Source of the DNA: Alphaproteobacteria bacterium
GTDB taxonomy: Bacteria > Pseudomonadota > Alphaproteobacteria > Oceanibaculales > Oceanibaculaceae
DNA: 64,000 nucleotides
Direction: 5' to 3'
NCBI GenBank assembly: GCA_018823745.1
Contig: JAHJHR010000004.1
Coordinates: 156,474 to 220,473 of the forward strand
Numbering within the stretch: position 1 is the first letter of the stretch; each line of letters starts with the position of its first letter. Below, one piece after another: positions 24,200 through 34,670 of this stretch. Both the position numbers and the translations under genes were made by a program. The notes under the pieces are model-generated. The model saw nothing but the letters and a program-made list of their open reading frames with translations, did not search any database and was not told the DNA's origin.

Positions 24200-25762
24200 C
24201 TAGTCGCCCAGGCTGCGCGGCTTGCGGACCAGCGGCATCAGGATCAGGCTGGCCGCGAAGGTCAGGCCGAGCAGCAGCAGGCAGTCGTTGAAGCCCATCA
24301 CCAGCGCCTCGCGCTGCACCAGCCGGAAGATCTGCCGCATCGCCGCCAGCTCCGGGTCGCCGGCGATGCTGTCGGCGAAGCGCTCGGCCAGCCGGTCGAT
24401 GGGGGCCTGCACCTCCGGCCGGCTGAGCGAGAGATGGTCGGTCAGCCGGGCCAGATGCAGGGCGGTGCGGTCCTGCAGCAGCGTGTTGATCGTCGCCAGC
24501 CCCATGGCACCGCCCAGATTGCGCATCAGATTATACAGGCTGGAGCCATTCTTCAGCTTGTCCGGTGGCAGCGTGCCGAGTGCCAGCCGGTTCACCGGGA
24601 TAAAGCAGAACATCAGCGATACCCCGCGCACCGCCTGCGGCACGAACAGCTCCCAATAGCTGGATTGCGCGGTCAGATGGCTGTTCAGATACAGCGCATA
24701 GCAGAACATCAGGAAGCCGAAGCTGAGCATCACGCGCAGATCGAGCCGGGTTGACAGCATGCCGGCAATCGGCGCCATGCCGAGCTGGAACAGACCGGTC
24801 ACCATCATGATGACGCCGATCTGCATCGCGTTGTACTCGCGCACCTGCGCCAGGAAGAGCGGCGTCATGTAGACCGAGCCATAGAGCCCTATCCCGACCA
24901 CGAAGCTGTAGATGCAGCCCAGCGTGAAATTGCGGTCGCTGAAGGCGCGCAGATCGATGATCGGCTGCCGGTAGGTAAAGACCCGGTACAGGAACAGCAG
25001 CCCGCTGGCGCAGGAGATCAGCGCCAGATGGACGATCCTGTCATCGTCGAACCAGTCCTGCCGCGGCCCTTCCTCCAGCATGTATTGCAGGCTGCCCAGC
25101 GACACGGTCAGCAGGGCCAGCCCGATCAGATCGAGGCCGCGCAGATAGGCCGGCTCCGCCCGGTCGACATCGAGGAAATTCCACACCGTCGCGGCGACGA
25201 TCAGCCCCGGTACCAGATTGATGCTGAACAGCCAGTGCCAGCCCAGCGTCTGGGTGATATAGCCGCCCAGCGTCGGGCCGATGGTCGGTCCCATGGTGGC
25301 GGTCAGCCCGATCATCACCGAGATCCGGGCCATGTGCCGGCGCGGATAGATCGTATAGGCGGTGGCGAAGACGGTCGGAATCATCGCCCCGCCGAAGAAG
25401 CCCTGCAGCGAGCGCGCCAGGATCATTGTCTCGATGCTGTTGGCCATGGCGCAGGCCAGGCTCATCACCGTGAAGCCCAGCGCGCCCAGCGCGAACAGCA
25501 CGCGGGTCGACATGATCCGCGCCAGCGTGCCGGATAGCGGGATCATGATCACCTCGGCGATCAGATAGGATGTCTGGACCCAGCTGATTTCCTCGATGCT
25601 GGCCGACAGCCCGGCCTGGATCTCGCCCAGCGAGCTGGCGACGATCTGCACATCCAGAATCGCCATGAACATGCCGATGACCATGGCGAAGAAGCCGATC
25701 TGCACCTTCAGCGGCGGCATCGGCCTTTCAACTGGAGGTGCCGCAGGGGACTCGGCAGACAT
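24200..25762 (-). CDS. MFS multidrug efflux permease, EmrB/QacA (DHA2) type
   Basis: 520 aa, 14-TM proton antiporter that exports drugs through an EmrA/TolC-type channel. Motifs include R-I-M-S-T-R-V-L-F-A near residue 80 and the DHA2 signature around V-I-M-I-G-L-T-A-T-M-G-P-T-I-G-P-T-L-G-G at about 150. The start codon directly follows the stop of the membrane fusion protein gene, so the two form an operon under the divergent TetR gene. Confidence 0.9.
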   Translation of the reverse strand: MSAESPAAPPVERPMPPLKVQIGFFAMVIGMFMAILDVQIVASSLGEIQAGLSASIEEISWVQTSYLIAEVIMIPLSGTLARIMSTRVLFALGALGFTVMSLACAMANSIETMILARSLQGFFGGAMIPTVFATAYTIYPRRHMARISVMIGLTATMGPTIGPTLGGYITQTLGWHWLFSINLVPGLIVAATVWNFLDVDRAEPAYLRGLDLIGLALLTVSLGSLQYMLEEGPRQDWFDDDRIVHLALISCASGLLFLYRVFTYRQPIIDLRAFSDRNFTLGCIYSFVVGIGLYGSVYMTPLFLAQVREYNAMQIGVIMMVTGLFQLGMAPIAGMLSTRLDLRVMLSFGFLMFCYALYLNSHLTAQSSYWELFVPQAVRGVSLMFCFIPVNRLALGTLPPDKLKNGSSLYNLMRNLGGAMGLATINTLLQDRTALHLARLTDHLSLSRPEVQAPIDRLAERFADSIAGDPELAAMRQIFRLVQREALVMGFNDCLLLLGLTFAASLILMPLVRKPRSLGD

Positions 25763-26797
25763 TTAGGGCCGGCCGGTATCGCGGATATCGACGGAGACCA
25801 CGGCCGACATGCCGGGGCGCAGCAATTCTTTCAGCGGATTGTCCGCCGGCAGGTCGATGCGCACCGGCAGGCGCTGCACGATCTTGGTGAAATTGCCGGT
25901 CGCGTTTTCCGGCGGCAACAGGCTGAATTCAGAGCCGCTGGCCGGTGCGATGCTGGCGATCACCCCGGTCAGCACCGTGTCGGGATAGGCATCGATCTCG
26001 ATGCGCGCCGTCTGGCCGGGGCGCATGCGGCCGATCTGGGTTTCCTTGAAATTCGCCAGCACATGGACATGCGGCAGCGGCACGACCGACAGAAGATGCG
26101 TGCCGGCGCGGACATAATGGCCGATCTGGACGCCACGATTGCCGATCACGCCATCGACCGGGGCGCGGATCGCCGTATTCTCCAGATCGATCTCGGCCAT
26201 GGCCTGGCTGGCAATCGCCTGCGCCACCCTGGCCTCGGCCGATTTGCGGGAGGTTTCCAGCACGGCAAGCTGCTGCTGCTCGGCCTGCAACGCGGCCCGC
26301 GCACTGGCCAGCGCGGCATTTGCCTTGGCCAGATCGGCCTCGGTTCCCTCCAGCCGCTGGCGGCTGACGACATCATCGCGGCGCAGTGCGGACAGCCGCG
26401 CATGATCCCGGCGGGCGCGCACCGCCTCGGCCTGGGCGCTGTCGATGGCGGCGGCTGCCTGGACGATCCGCGAGCGTTGCAGCACCGTCTGGCTGTCGAA
26501 GCCGGCAATGGCCGAGCGTTCCACCGCAACCGTCGCAGCGGCCTGCGAGACGCGGGCGGCATAGTCGCGCGCGTCAAGGGTGACCAGCAGATCACCGGCC
26601 CGGACATACTGATTATCCTGCACCGCCACGGCGTCGACATAGCCCGCTACTTTCGGGCTGATGACCGAGATATCGGCCTGCACATAGGCATTGTCCGTGC
26701 TCTGGATGTAGCGCCATTCCTGATGCCACATCCACGCCGCATAGAGCCCCGCCGACAGCAACCCCAGCCCGACCAGAGCAAGCGCAATCTTGCGCAT
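25763..26797 (-). CDS. HlyD/EmrA-type membrane fusion protein
   Basis: 344 aa, periplasmic adaptor of the efflux pump. One N-terminal membrane anchor (I-A-L-A-L-V-G-L-G-L-L-S-A-G-L-Y-A-A-W-M), a lipoyl/biotinyl domain (S-P-K-V-A-G-Y-V near 50), a coiled coil at about 85-190 rich in A-L-A-S-A-R-A-A-L-Q-A-E, and a second lipoyl-like half (A-I-R-A-P-V-D-G-V-I-G-N-R) near 210 are all present. It is the first gene of the pair transcribed away from the TetR-family gene. Confidence 0.9.
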   Translation of the reverse strand: MRKIALALVGLGLLSAGLYAAWMWHQEWRYIQSTDNAYVQADISVISPKVAGYVDAVAVQDNQYVRAGDLLVTLDARDYAARVSQAAATVAVERSAIAGFDSQTVLQRSRIVQAAAAIDSAQAEAVRARRDHARLSALRRDDVVSRQRLEGTEADLAKANAALASARAALQAEQQQLAVLETSRKSAEARVAQAIASQAMAEIDLENTAIRAPVDGVIGNRGVQIGHYVRAGTHLLSVVPLPHVHVLANFKETQIGRMRPGQTARIEIDAYPDTVLTGVIASIAPASGSEFSLLPPENATGNFTKIVQRLPVRIDLPADNPLKELLRPGMSAVVSVDIRDTGRP

Positions 26798-26829
26798 CCT
26801 CCACCCCGCCTTTTTCTTTATTGTGGCTG

Positions 26830-26846
26830 AACTGAACCGTTCAGTT
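26830..26846. promoter_or_regulatory. TetR-type palindromic operator
   Basis: AACTGAACCGTTCAGTT is a perfect 8-base dyad around one central base. It sits between the divergent EmrA and TetR starts. It is the obvious binding site of the adjacent regulator for both directions. Confidence 0.75.
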
Positions 26847-26920
26847 TAGTCTCAGTGCAACGCTACGCCGCACCCGATACCGCGTCAATCGCCTGCCGCC
26901 CGCTGCAACCGGAAGTATCG

Positions 26921-27553
26921 ATGGCCCGTCTCGATCTGGACAGGAAAGAGCCGGCGACCGGCTCCAAGCCGGCGCAGATACTGGCGGCCGCCCGCGCGGA
27001 ATTCCTGCGCCAGGGCTTCGCCGCCACCAGCATGGACGCCATTGCGCGCGCGGCCACAGTCTCCAAGGCCACGGTCTATGCCCATTTCGGCAACAAGGAA
27101 GACTTATTCGCCGCCATGGTCGCCAGCAATTGCCGGCGCATTGCCGAGACTCTGGCGGAGGAGACGCTGGAGGGGTTGCCGGTGCGCGAGGCGCTGACCC
27201 AGATCGGCCGGCAATTCCTGGCCTTCCTGCTCAGCCCCGACACCCAGGCGATCTACCGCGTTGTCGTCGCGGAAACCCCGCGCTTTCCCGATCTCGGCCG
27301 GCGTTTCTACGCCGCCGGCCCGCAGAACACGCGCGGCCGCATCGCCTTCTATCTGGAGCGAATCGCGTCGCGCGGGCTGATCCGCATTGACGATCCGGCG
27401 CGCGCGACCGAAATGTTTCTCGGCATGGTGGTCGGCCACCGCCATCTGCGCCGCGTGCTGGGCCTCGATGCCCCGGCCGGCGAGGCCGAAATGGCGGAGG
27501 CCGTGGGCCGCGCGGTCGATGCCTTCCTGAAGGTGTATCCGCCGGAAGCGTGA
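26921..27553 (+). CDS. TetR/AcrR family repressor of the efflux operon
   Basis: About 210 aa from the ATG after a weak GGAAG; a GTG frame starts 22 codons earlier. The N-terminal HTH (I-L-A-A-A-R-A-E-F-L-R-Q-G-F-A-A-T-S-M-D-A-I-A-R-A, then V-S-K-A-T-V-Y-A-H-F-G-N-K-E-D-L-F-A-A) is classical. The C-terminal ligand domain (AcrR-type) has Y-R-V-V-V-A-E and R-F-P-D-L-G-R-R-F-Y. Likely represses the pump until an effector binds. Confidence 0.88.
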   Translation: MARLDLDRKEPATGSKPAQILAAARAEFLRQGFAATSMDAIARAATVSKATVYAHFGNKEDLFAAMVASNCRRIAETLAEETLEGLPVREALTQIGRQFLAFLLSPDTQAIYRVVVAETPRFPDLGRRFYAAGPQNTRGRIAFYLERIASRGLIRIDDPARATEMFLGMVVGHRHLRRVLGLDAPAGEAEMAEAVGRAVDAFLKVYPPEA

Positions 27554-27566
27554 AGGGGGATCGTGA

Positions 27567-27809
27567 ATGCCGCCGCAACCTCCTGCTGATCTGTCGACCA
27601 TCACGCTGGGGGAATTGCTGCGCACCAATTATGCCCTGATCGTGCGCTGCGCCGCCTGCGGCCATACCGGCCCGGCCGATGTGCTGACCGCCTACCGCCG
27701 GCATGGCGCGGCAGCCCGCGTGACCGCTCTGGCGGAACGCCTGCGCTGCACCCGCTGCGATGGCCGCGGCGGTGTCGTGGTGTCGATCACGCCGCCTGCG
27801 GGTTTGTAG
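27567..27809 (+). CDS. Zinc-ribbon small protein of unknown function
   Basis: 80 aa. Two CxxC pairs, C-A-A-C at about 30-33 and C-T-R-C at about 61-64, fit a small zinc ribbon. The ATG follows GGGGGATCGTGA and lies 13 bases after the TetR-family gene, so both may be on one transcript. Small proteins of this type are common in alphaproteobacteria without assigned function. Confidence 0.65.
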   Translation: MPPQPPADLSTITLGELLRTNYALIVRCAACGHTGPADVLTAYRRHGAAARVTALAERLRCTRCDGRGGVVVSITPPAGL

Positions 27810-27826
27810 CGCTGCCTCCCCTCCGC

Positions 27827-27940
27827 CCGTCACCCCCCGGCCTTGTGCCGGGGGTCCATGGTTCCGCTAGCTGGATGTTGGTCGAGTAAGCTGGACCCTG
27901 GATTCCCGGCACCCCGTGGGGCTTGGGGCCGGGAATGACG
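27827..27940 (+). repeat. Composite palindromic repeat, type B copy 3
   Basis: Outside the phage locus, between two genes that converge on it. Contains the TCCATGGTTCCGCTAGCTGG core and GTCGAGTAAGCTGGACCCTG; it is about 12 bases longer than copies 1 and 2 because of an insertion near CACCCCGTGGGG. Confidence 0.8.
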
Positions 27941-27976
27941 TGTAGAGAAGGGGGGCGGGCTGGCGAATTCTCCCGC

Positions 27977-29951
<1,975 letters not shown>

Positions 29952-30009
29952 GAGGCCGGCATGATGGCGTCAGGGGACTGGCGGTGTCAATCCGGCACTC
30001 ATACTCCAT

Positions 30010-30111
30010 CCGTCACCCCCGCACTTGTTGCGGGGGTCCATGCTTCCGCTTGCTGGATGCCTGTCGAGTAAGCTGAACCTTGGATTCCCGGGACAAGCCC
30101 GGGAATGACGG
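30010..30111 (+). repeat. Composite palindromic repeat, type B copy 4
   Basis: Starts CCGTCACCCCCGCACTTG and ends GGGAATGACGG. It lies between the divergently transcribed thiC leader and the BASS transporter gene. Confidence 0.85.
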
Positions 30112-30204
30112 CTAGAGGAAATGTGCGACGCCGCAGTACCGCTACCCTCGCTCCGCCGCTGCGCGTAAAGTCGCCGGTAAGAAGAATGCGGGGGAGGGGT
30201 ATCC

Positions 30205-31065
30205 ATGGGAATCATCACCGATATCGTGCTGCCGGTTTCGCTGGCCTTCATCATGTTTTCCATCGGGCTGACGCTGACCATTGGCGATTTCCGGCGTGTC
30301 GCAGCGCAGCCACGGGACTTCCTGATCGGCGCGGCCAGCCAGATCCTCGTGCTGCCGCTGGTCGCTTTCGCGCTGGTCTCGGCCTGGCGGATCGAGCCGG
30401 TGCTGGCGGTTGGCGTGATGATCATCGCCGCCGCACCGGGCGGCGTGACCTCCAACCTGCTGACCCTGTTCGCGCGCGGCGACGTGGCGCTGTCGGTCTC
30501 GCTGACCGCGATCACCAGCCTGCTCAGCGTCGTCACCGTGCCGCTGATCGTGGTGGCGGCGCACCAGCATTTTGTCGGCGGTCCGGCGGGCGAGCTGACC
30601 GTGGCCGGGGCGGTCCTGCGCATTTTCGTCATCGTCACCGTGCCGGTGCTGGCCGGGCTGGCCGTGCGCCACCGCCTTCCGGGCTTTGCCCAGCGCTTCG
30701 AGCCGCTGGCGCGTCGAATCTCCGCCGTGCTGTTCGTTCTGGTGATGGCCGGAGCGATCTATGCCGAGCGCGCCAATATCACCACCTATTTCGCGCAGGC
30801 CGGGGCGATCACCCTGACCCTGAACATCGCGATGATGGCGATTGCCTTCTATGGCGCGGCCTGGCTGGGCCTGCTGCGCCCGCAGCGCATCGCCATCGCG
30901 CTGGAATGCGGGCTGCAGAACGGCACGCTGGCGATTGCCGTGGCGGCCACCCTGTTCCAGGACACGCTCTACGCCATCCCGGCGGCGATCTACAGCCTGA
31001 TGATGTTCGGCACCGCGCTCGCCTTCGTGTTTCTGGTCACGCGCGGCAGGCCGGCGGCGGTGTAG
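30205..31065 (+). CDS. Bile acid:sodium symporter (BASS) family transporter
   Basis: 286 aa, about ten membrane helices. N-terminal I-V-L-P-V-S-L-A-F-I-M-F-S-I-G-L-T-L and later A-A-P-G-G-V-T-S-N-L-L-T-L-F-A-R-G-D-V-A-L-S-V-S-L-T are the core of the sodium site region. A second half-motif near 230 (E-C-G-L-Q-N-G-T-L-A-I-A-V-A) completes the inverted repeat. GGGGGAGGGGTATCC precedes the ATG. The substrate is open; BASS proteins near thiC are sometimes linked to vitamin precursors, but no such link is proven here. Confidence 0.85.
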   Translation: MGIITDIVLPVSLAFIMFSIGLTLTIGDFRRVAAQPRDFLIGAASQILVLPLVAFALVSAWRIEPVLAVGVMIIAAAPGGVTSNLLTLFARGDVALSVSLTAITSLLSVVTVPLIVVAAHQHFVGGPAGELTVAGAVLRIFVIVTVPVLAGLAVRHRLPGFAQRFEPLARRISAVLFVLVMAGAIYAERANITTYFAQAGAITLTLNIAMMAIAFYGAAWLGLLRPQRIAIALECGLQNGTLAIAVAATLFQDTLYAIPAAIYSLMMFGTALAFVFLVTRGRPAAV

Positions 31066-31077
31066 GGGCCGCCAAAA

Positions 31078-31112
31078 CAAAAAGCCCAGCCGGTGAGGGC
31101 TGGGCTTTTTGG
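31078..31112. terminator. Bidirectional intrinsic terminator
   Basis: AAAGCCCAGCC and GGCTGGGCTTT arms, loop GGTGAG, then TT. It serves the BASS transporter on one strand and the tRNA-Pro gene on the other. Confidence 0.9.
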
Positions 31113-31119
31113 ATTTAAT

Positions 31120-31196
31120 TGGTCGGAGCAGCAGGATTTGAACCTGCGACCCCTGCCTCCCGAAGACAGTGCTCTACCAGGCTGAGCTATGCTCCG
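31120..31196 (-). tRNA. tRNA-Pro (anticodon CGG)
   Basis: 77 bases including the encoded CCA end. Acceptor CGGAGCA/TGCTCCG, D arm GCTCAGCCTGGTAGAGC, anticodon stem CTGTC/GGCAG with loop TTCGGGA (anticodon CGG), T arm GCAGGTTCAAATCCTGC. Confidence 0.97.
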
Positions 31197-31262
31197 ACCG
31201 AGGGCGTGCTTATAGCGGTCCGCCGGGGCGGCTGCAAGGGCAAAGCAACGCTGTGGGCTATA

Positions 31263-32297
31263 TTAGAAAGCCCGCTCGATGGTGAAGTCGATCAGGTCGT
31301 CCAGCGCCGTGCGCACCGGCGTGTCGGGCAGGCTGGCCAGTGCGGTGCGGGCGGCCTTGCCATAGAGGCGGGCGCGGTCCAGCGATTCGGTCAGGGCGCC
31401 GTGTTTCTGCATCAGGACCATGGCATGGGCGAGGTCGCCGTCGCGGATATCCTGCTGCTCCAGCGTGCGCTGCCAGAAGGCGCGCTCCTCCTGCGTGCTG
31501 CGTTCGACCGCCAGGATGATCGGCAGGGTGATCTTGCCGTCGCGGAAATCATCGCCCACGGTCTTGCCCAGATCGGCCTGGCTGGCGGAATAATCCAGGA
31601 TGTCGTCGATCAGCTGGAAGGCGATGCCGAGATTGAGGCCATAGGAGTCCAGCGCCTGCTGCTGCGCCTCGCTGGCCCCGGCGATGACGCCGCCGACTTC
31701 CGTCGCCGCCGCGAAAAGCTGGGCGGTCTTGGCGCGGATCACCTCCATATAGGCGGTTTCGTCAGTGGCGATGTCATTGGCGGTGATGAGCTGCTGCACC
31801 TCGCCCTGGGCGATCACCGCCGAGGCGTTGGACAGGATTCCCAATACGCGCAGCGAGCCGGCCTCGACCATCAGCTGGAAGGCCCGGCTGAACAGAAAAT
31901 CACCGACCAGCACGGAGGGCTTGTTGCCCCAGACCGCATTGGCGCTGTCGACGCCGCGCCGCAGGTCGCTTTCATCGACCACATCATCATGCAGCAGCGT
32001 TGCGGTATGGATGAACTCCACCGCAGCGGCCAGCAGCAGATGGGCGTCACCGCGGTAGCCGAACATCTGGGCGGCGGCCAGCGTCATCATCGGGCGCATG
32101 CGCTTGCCGCCGGCGGCCACGATATGGCTGGCCAGCTGTGGTATCAGGGCGACCGGGCTGTCCATCCGATCTATGATCAGCGCGTTGACCCGCTTCATGT
32201 CGCTGTCGACCAGCGCGCTCAGCCGGTCAAGGGCGGCGCGCGATCCGGGGCGCGAAGCGGGTTTTCCGTCTGGCGAAGTATTGGCGGCAATAGCCAC
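31263..32297 (-). CDS. ispB: All-trans polyprenyl diphosphate synthase
   Basis: About 344 aa from a GTG preceded by AGGATGGTCCC; an ATG 25 codons upstream gives a low-complexity extension. Makes the long isoprenoid tail of ubiquinone from FPP and IPP. The first Asp-rich motif D-D-V-V-D is at 104-108, and the second D-D-I-L-D at 231-235. G-G-K-R-M-R-P binds IPP near residue 63. Chain length (octa or deca) is not readable from the motif alone, so the symbol is by family. Confidence 0.9.
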   Translation of the reverse strand: MAIAANTSPDGKPASRPGSRAALDRLSALVDSDMKRVNALIIDRMDSPVALIPQLASHIVAAGGKRMRPMMTLAAAQMFGYRGDAHLLLAAAVEFIHTATLLHDDVVDESDLRRGVDSANAVWGNKPSVLVGDFLFSRAFQLMVEAGSLRVLGILSNASAVIAQGEVQQLITANDIATDETAYMEVIRAKTAQLFAAATEVGGVIAGASEAQQQALDSYGLNLGIAFQLIDDILDYSASQADLGKTVGDDFRDGKITLPIILAVERSTQEERAFWQRTLEQQDIRDGDLAHAMVLMQKHGALTESLDRARLYGKAARTALASLPDTPVRTALDDLIDFTIERAF

Positions 32298-32448
32298 GGG
32301 ACCATCCTGAGAGTGCCGTTTCACCCCATTGCTTGACGCCGGGGCATTCGGACAGCGAGCATAAGACTGCAAGACGCGCGGTCAAGTGCAACCGGTACGG
32401 CGCGGAAGGCCCGGTTACGGGCCGCCATAAAAAGGGAGGGGTGCCAGC

Positions 32449-32667
32449 GTGAAGGAATTGCTGCGGACGAATGATCCCGTGCGTCTCTCCTTCCTGACGT
32501 CGCTGCTGAAGGATTCCGAGATCCGCGTCGTGCTGATGGATGTCCATACCAGCATTGTCGAGGGCAGCATCGGCGCGATCCCGCGCCGCCTGATGGTCGT
32601 CGACCAGGAATATGAACAGGCGCGCCGCGTGCTGCTGGATGCTGGCGAGGATATCCCCGATGACTGA
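32449..32667 (+). CDS. DUF2007 family protein
   Basis: 72 aa from a GTG after AAAGGGAGGGGTGCCAGC. R-T-N-D-P-V-R-L-S-F-L-T-S-L-L-K-D-S-E-I and later V-D-Q-E-Y-E-Q-A-R are typical of the DUF2007 'putative signal transducing' domain, with a small alpha/beta fold. It overlaps the methyltransferase start by one base, and the two are usual neighbours in alphaproteobacteria. Role unknown. Confidence 0.85.
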   Translation: MKELLRTNDPVRLSFLTSLLKDSEIRVVLMDVHTSIVEGSIGAIPRRLMVVDQEYEQARRVLLDAGEDIPDD

Positions 32668-33422
32668 TGCCTCTTCCTGAGGGCGGTGTGCCGCTGACCG
32701 AGGATGCGCTGTTGGGCGGCCGGGTGCGGCTGCGCCAGCCGGCACAGGGCTACCGGGCGGCGATCGATCCGGTGCTGCTGGCCGCCGCCGTGCCGGCCCG
32801 GCCGGGGGAGCGCGTGGTCGAGGCTGGCTGCGGCGCTGGCGCCGCCGCGCTGTGCCTGCTGGCGCGGCTGCCGGAGATTTCTGTTCTGGGGCTGGAAATT
32901 CAGCCGGAAATGGCGGCGCTGGCCCGCCTGAATGCCGGGCTGAATGATGTCGCCGACCGGTTCCAGATACTGGACGGGGATGTAGCGGCGCCGCTGCCGG
33001 AGCCACAAAAGGCCGATCATGTGATGATGAATCCGCCCTTCCTGCCGCCGGGCAGGGGCACAGCCCCGCCGGGGGTGGCAAAGGCTGTCGCCCATATCGA
33101 GGGCGAGGCCGATCTGCCCGCCTGGGTCGGCTTCGCCGCGCGGCAGCTGAAACATCGCGGCAGCGTGACGATCATCCACCGGGCCGACCGGCTGGCCGAT
33201 ACCCTGGCGGCGCTGGCTCTGCAGGGCCTGGGCAGCGTCGTAGTCCTGCCGCTCTGGCCGGGGGAAGGCAAGCCGGCGAAGCGGGTGATCGTGCAGGCGC
33301 GCAAGGGCGGGCGGGCGCCGCTGGTGCTGCTGCCCGGACTGATCCTGCATCGGCCAGACGGCGGATTCACCGATAGGGCCGAGGCGGTCCTGCGTGATGC
33401 GGCGTCGTTGCGGCTGGACTAG
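32667..33422 (+). CDS. TrmN6/YfiC-like tRNA adenine-N6 methyltransferase
   Basis: 251 aa, class I SAM methyltransferase. G-C-G-A-G-A-A-A-L-C-L at about 54-64 is motif I. The catalytic N-P-P-F motif (M-N-P-P-F-L-P-P-G-R-G) is near residue 117, which means N6-adenine or related base methylation; in E. coli this enzyme modifies A37 of tRNA1(Val). The ORF opens with R-V-R-L-R-Q-P-A-Q-G-Y-R-A-A-I-D, the usual N-terminus. Confidence 0.85.
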   Translation: MPLPEGGVPLTEDALLGGRVRLRQPAQGYRAAIDPVLLAAAVPARPGERVVEAGCGAGAAALCLLARLPEISVLGLEIQPEMAALARLNAGLNDVADRFQILDGDVAAPLPEPQKADHVMMNPPFLPPGRGTAPPGVAKAVAHIEGEADLPAWVGFAARQLKHRGSVTIIHRADRLADTLAALALQGLGSVVVLPLWPGEGKPAKRVIVQARKGGRAPLVLLPGLILHRPDGGFTDRAEAVLRDAASLRLD

Positions 33423-33426
33423 GCGC

Positions 33427-33460
33427 AAAAACGGCGATCCGGGGGTAGGATCGCCGTTTT
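33427..33460. terminator. Bidirectional intrinsic terminator
   Basis: AAAACGGCGATCC and GGATCGCCGTTTT arms with loop GGGGGTA, in the gap between two converging genes. Confidence 0.9.
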
Positions 33461-33523
33461 CCGGTGTGTGAGACCGTTTGCTTAGCTGAGCCTGTCAGTA
33501 GGGGGCTGTCAGGCTGGGTGCTT

Positions 33524-34039
33524 TCAGGCCGCGGCGCGGATGATGTCCGCCTCGGCATGCTTGCCATGGCCGAGGGCAACGGCCAGTTCACTGCGGGCGC
33601 GCGATACGCGGCTCTTGATCGTGCCGACGGCGCATTTGCAGACCACCGCCGCTTCCTCGTAGCTGAAGCCGCTGGCGCCAACCAGGATCAGCACCTCGCG
33701 CTGCTCCGGGGCCAGCTTGACGAAGGCACGCTTGAAGTCGCGCACTTCCAGGTGGATTTCCTGGCTGGCCGGGACCGAGGCCATCAGCGCCGCATCGTCA
33801 ATCGGCTCCATCTCGAACTTCTTCTGGCGCAGTGAGTCATAGAAGATGTTGCGCAGGATGGTGAACATCCAGGCCTTGAAGTTCGTGCCGGGGGAATACT
33901 TGTCTTCGGCGGCCAGTGCCCGGACAATTGTATCCTGGACTAAATCCTTGGCCTTGTCGTCATTGCCGGAAAGCATCCGGGCAAAAGCCCGCAGATGCGG
34001 AATAATTTCAACAAGTTCTTCTTTGAAAGACGTGGGCAT
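33524..34039 (-). CDS. ecfG: EcfG-type general stress response sigma factor
   Basis: About 171 aa from the ATG after GCGAGGCAAAA; a 10-residue longer frame is open. Domain sigma2 (R-M-L-S-G-N-D-D-K-A-K-D-L-V-Q-D-T-I-V-R-A-L) is at residues 20-45, with D-S-L-R-Q-K-K near 85. Sigma4 is at about 110-155 (L-I-L-V-G-A-S-G-F-S-Y-E-E-A-A, then G-T-I-K-S-R-V-S-R-A-R). The neighbours, an anti-sigma NepR and a PhyR-type partner, identify it as EcfG rather than another ECF. It is separated from nepR by about 160 bases that contain a long hairpin, so it may have a promoter of its own. Confidence 0.92.
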   Translation of the reverse strand: MPTSFKEELVEIIPHLRAFARMLSGNDDKAKDLVQDTIVRALAAEDKYSPGTNFKAWMFTILRNIFYDSLRQKKFEMEPIDDAALMASVPASQEIHLEVRDFKRAFVKLAPEQREVLILVGASGFSYEEAAVVCKCAVGTIKSRVSRARSELAVALGHGKHAEADIIRAAA

Positions 34040-34120
34040 TTTTGCCTCGCTTGTTTGTGCCGAATACACTCACAAACTGACCGGCCCATAGCGAATAGTC
34101 AAAAGGTGATATCGTGGAAT

Positions 34121-34165
34121 AATAAAGGCCACCAAAAGGCAGTCTGCCTTCTGATGGCCTTTATT
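34121..34165. terminator. Long hairpin between nepR and ecfG (terminator or attenuator)
   Basis: Arms of 21 bases, AATAAAGGCCACCAAAAGGC(A) and TGCCTTCTGATGGCCTTTAT(T), loop GTC, with two mismatches. The minus-strand side ends in CCTTTATTATT. On the minus strand it stands between the nepR stop and the ecfG start, so it could limit read-through from nepR into ecfG. Confidence 0.7.
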
Positions 34166-34200
34166 GCGGTCGGGTTTCTGCGCCTGCTGAAATCCGGGGG

Positions 34201-34494
34201 TCAGGGTTTTTCCTTGTCCGGGATCGCGTCCAGCAGGGCCTCAATTTCCGGCGGCAGCGGTTCGCGCAGGATCGGGTCATACAGATCGTGCAGGTTCTGC
34301 GTCAGCCACTGGTCGAAAGAATCGCCGGAACCGCGTTTGTCGGGTTTTCCGGGACGCGCGGCGCCGTTCAGCTTTTCCCGTTTCCGGGAGGCCTGATGCA
34401 AAGAGATAATCGTGGCGCCCTTGCTGACCATGTGCTGCGGCATCTCTTCCCAGTACGGCTGGTAGGAATTCTGTGTTTCCGCTTTTCTCGACAT
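34201..34494 (-). CDS. nepR: NepR anti-sigma factor
   Basis: About 97 aa from an ATG that follows GGAGGAAAA; an upstream in-frame extension of 42 codons is unlikely. Binds EcfG and is itself captured by phosphorylated PhyR. The core helices are near the C-terminus: W-L-T-Q-N-L-H-D-L-Y-D-P-I-L-R-E-P-L-P-P-E-I-E-A-L-L-D. The L-Y-D-x-I-L-x-E-P-L-P pattern is the family signature. The N-terminal half is variable and basic. It is the first gene downstream of the EcfG-type promoter at 34673-34697. Confidence 0.92.
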   Translation of the reverse strand: MSRKAETQNSYQPYWEEMPQHMVSKGATIISLHQASRKREKLNGAARPGKPDKRGSGDSFDQWLTQNLHDLYDPILREPLPPEIEALLDAIPDKEKP

Positions 34495-34670
34495 TTTTCC
34501 TCCAGTAGGCGGCAGCGAGGCCGCGCCAGCTATCGGGGTTTCGGTTCTTATCTTGTTCAACGCAGCTTCGGCGATTTCGTTGCCAAAAAATCCAAATATA
34601 ACCAGAGGTTTAGGCGGCATGCGAAAATTTTAACGAGAATTTTAGCTGACGCATTCTACTGGGTGGTTAA

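Noticed and set aside
31120..31196. tRNA-Pro as attachment site of the phage locus
   Set aside because: It is 7 kb from the locus, no integrase is near and no second copy of its 3' end was seen at the other boundary.
34495..34620. 42-codon N-terminal extension of NepR
   Set aside because: A near-perfect GGAGGAAAA ribosome binding site precedes the internal ATG, and the extension resembles no NepR sequence.
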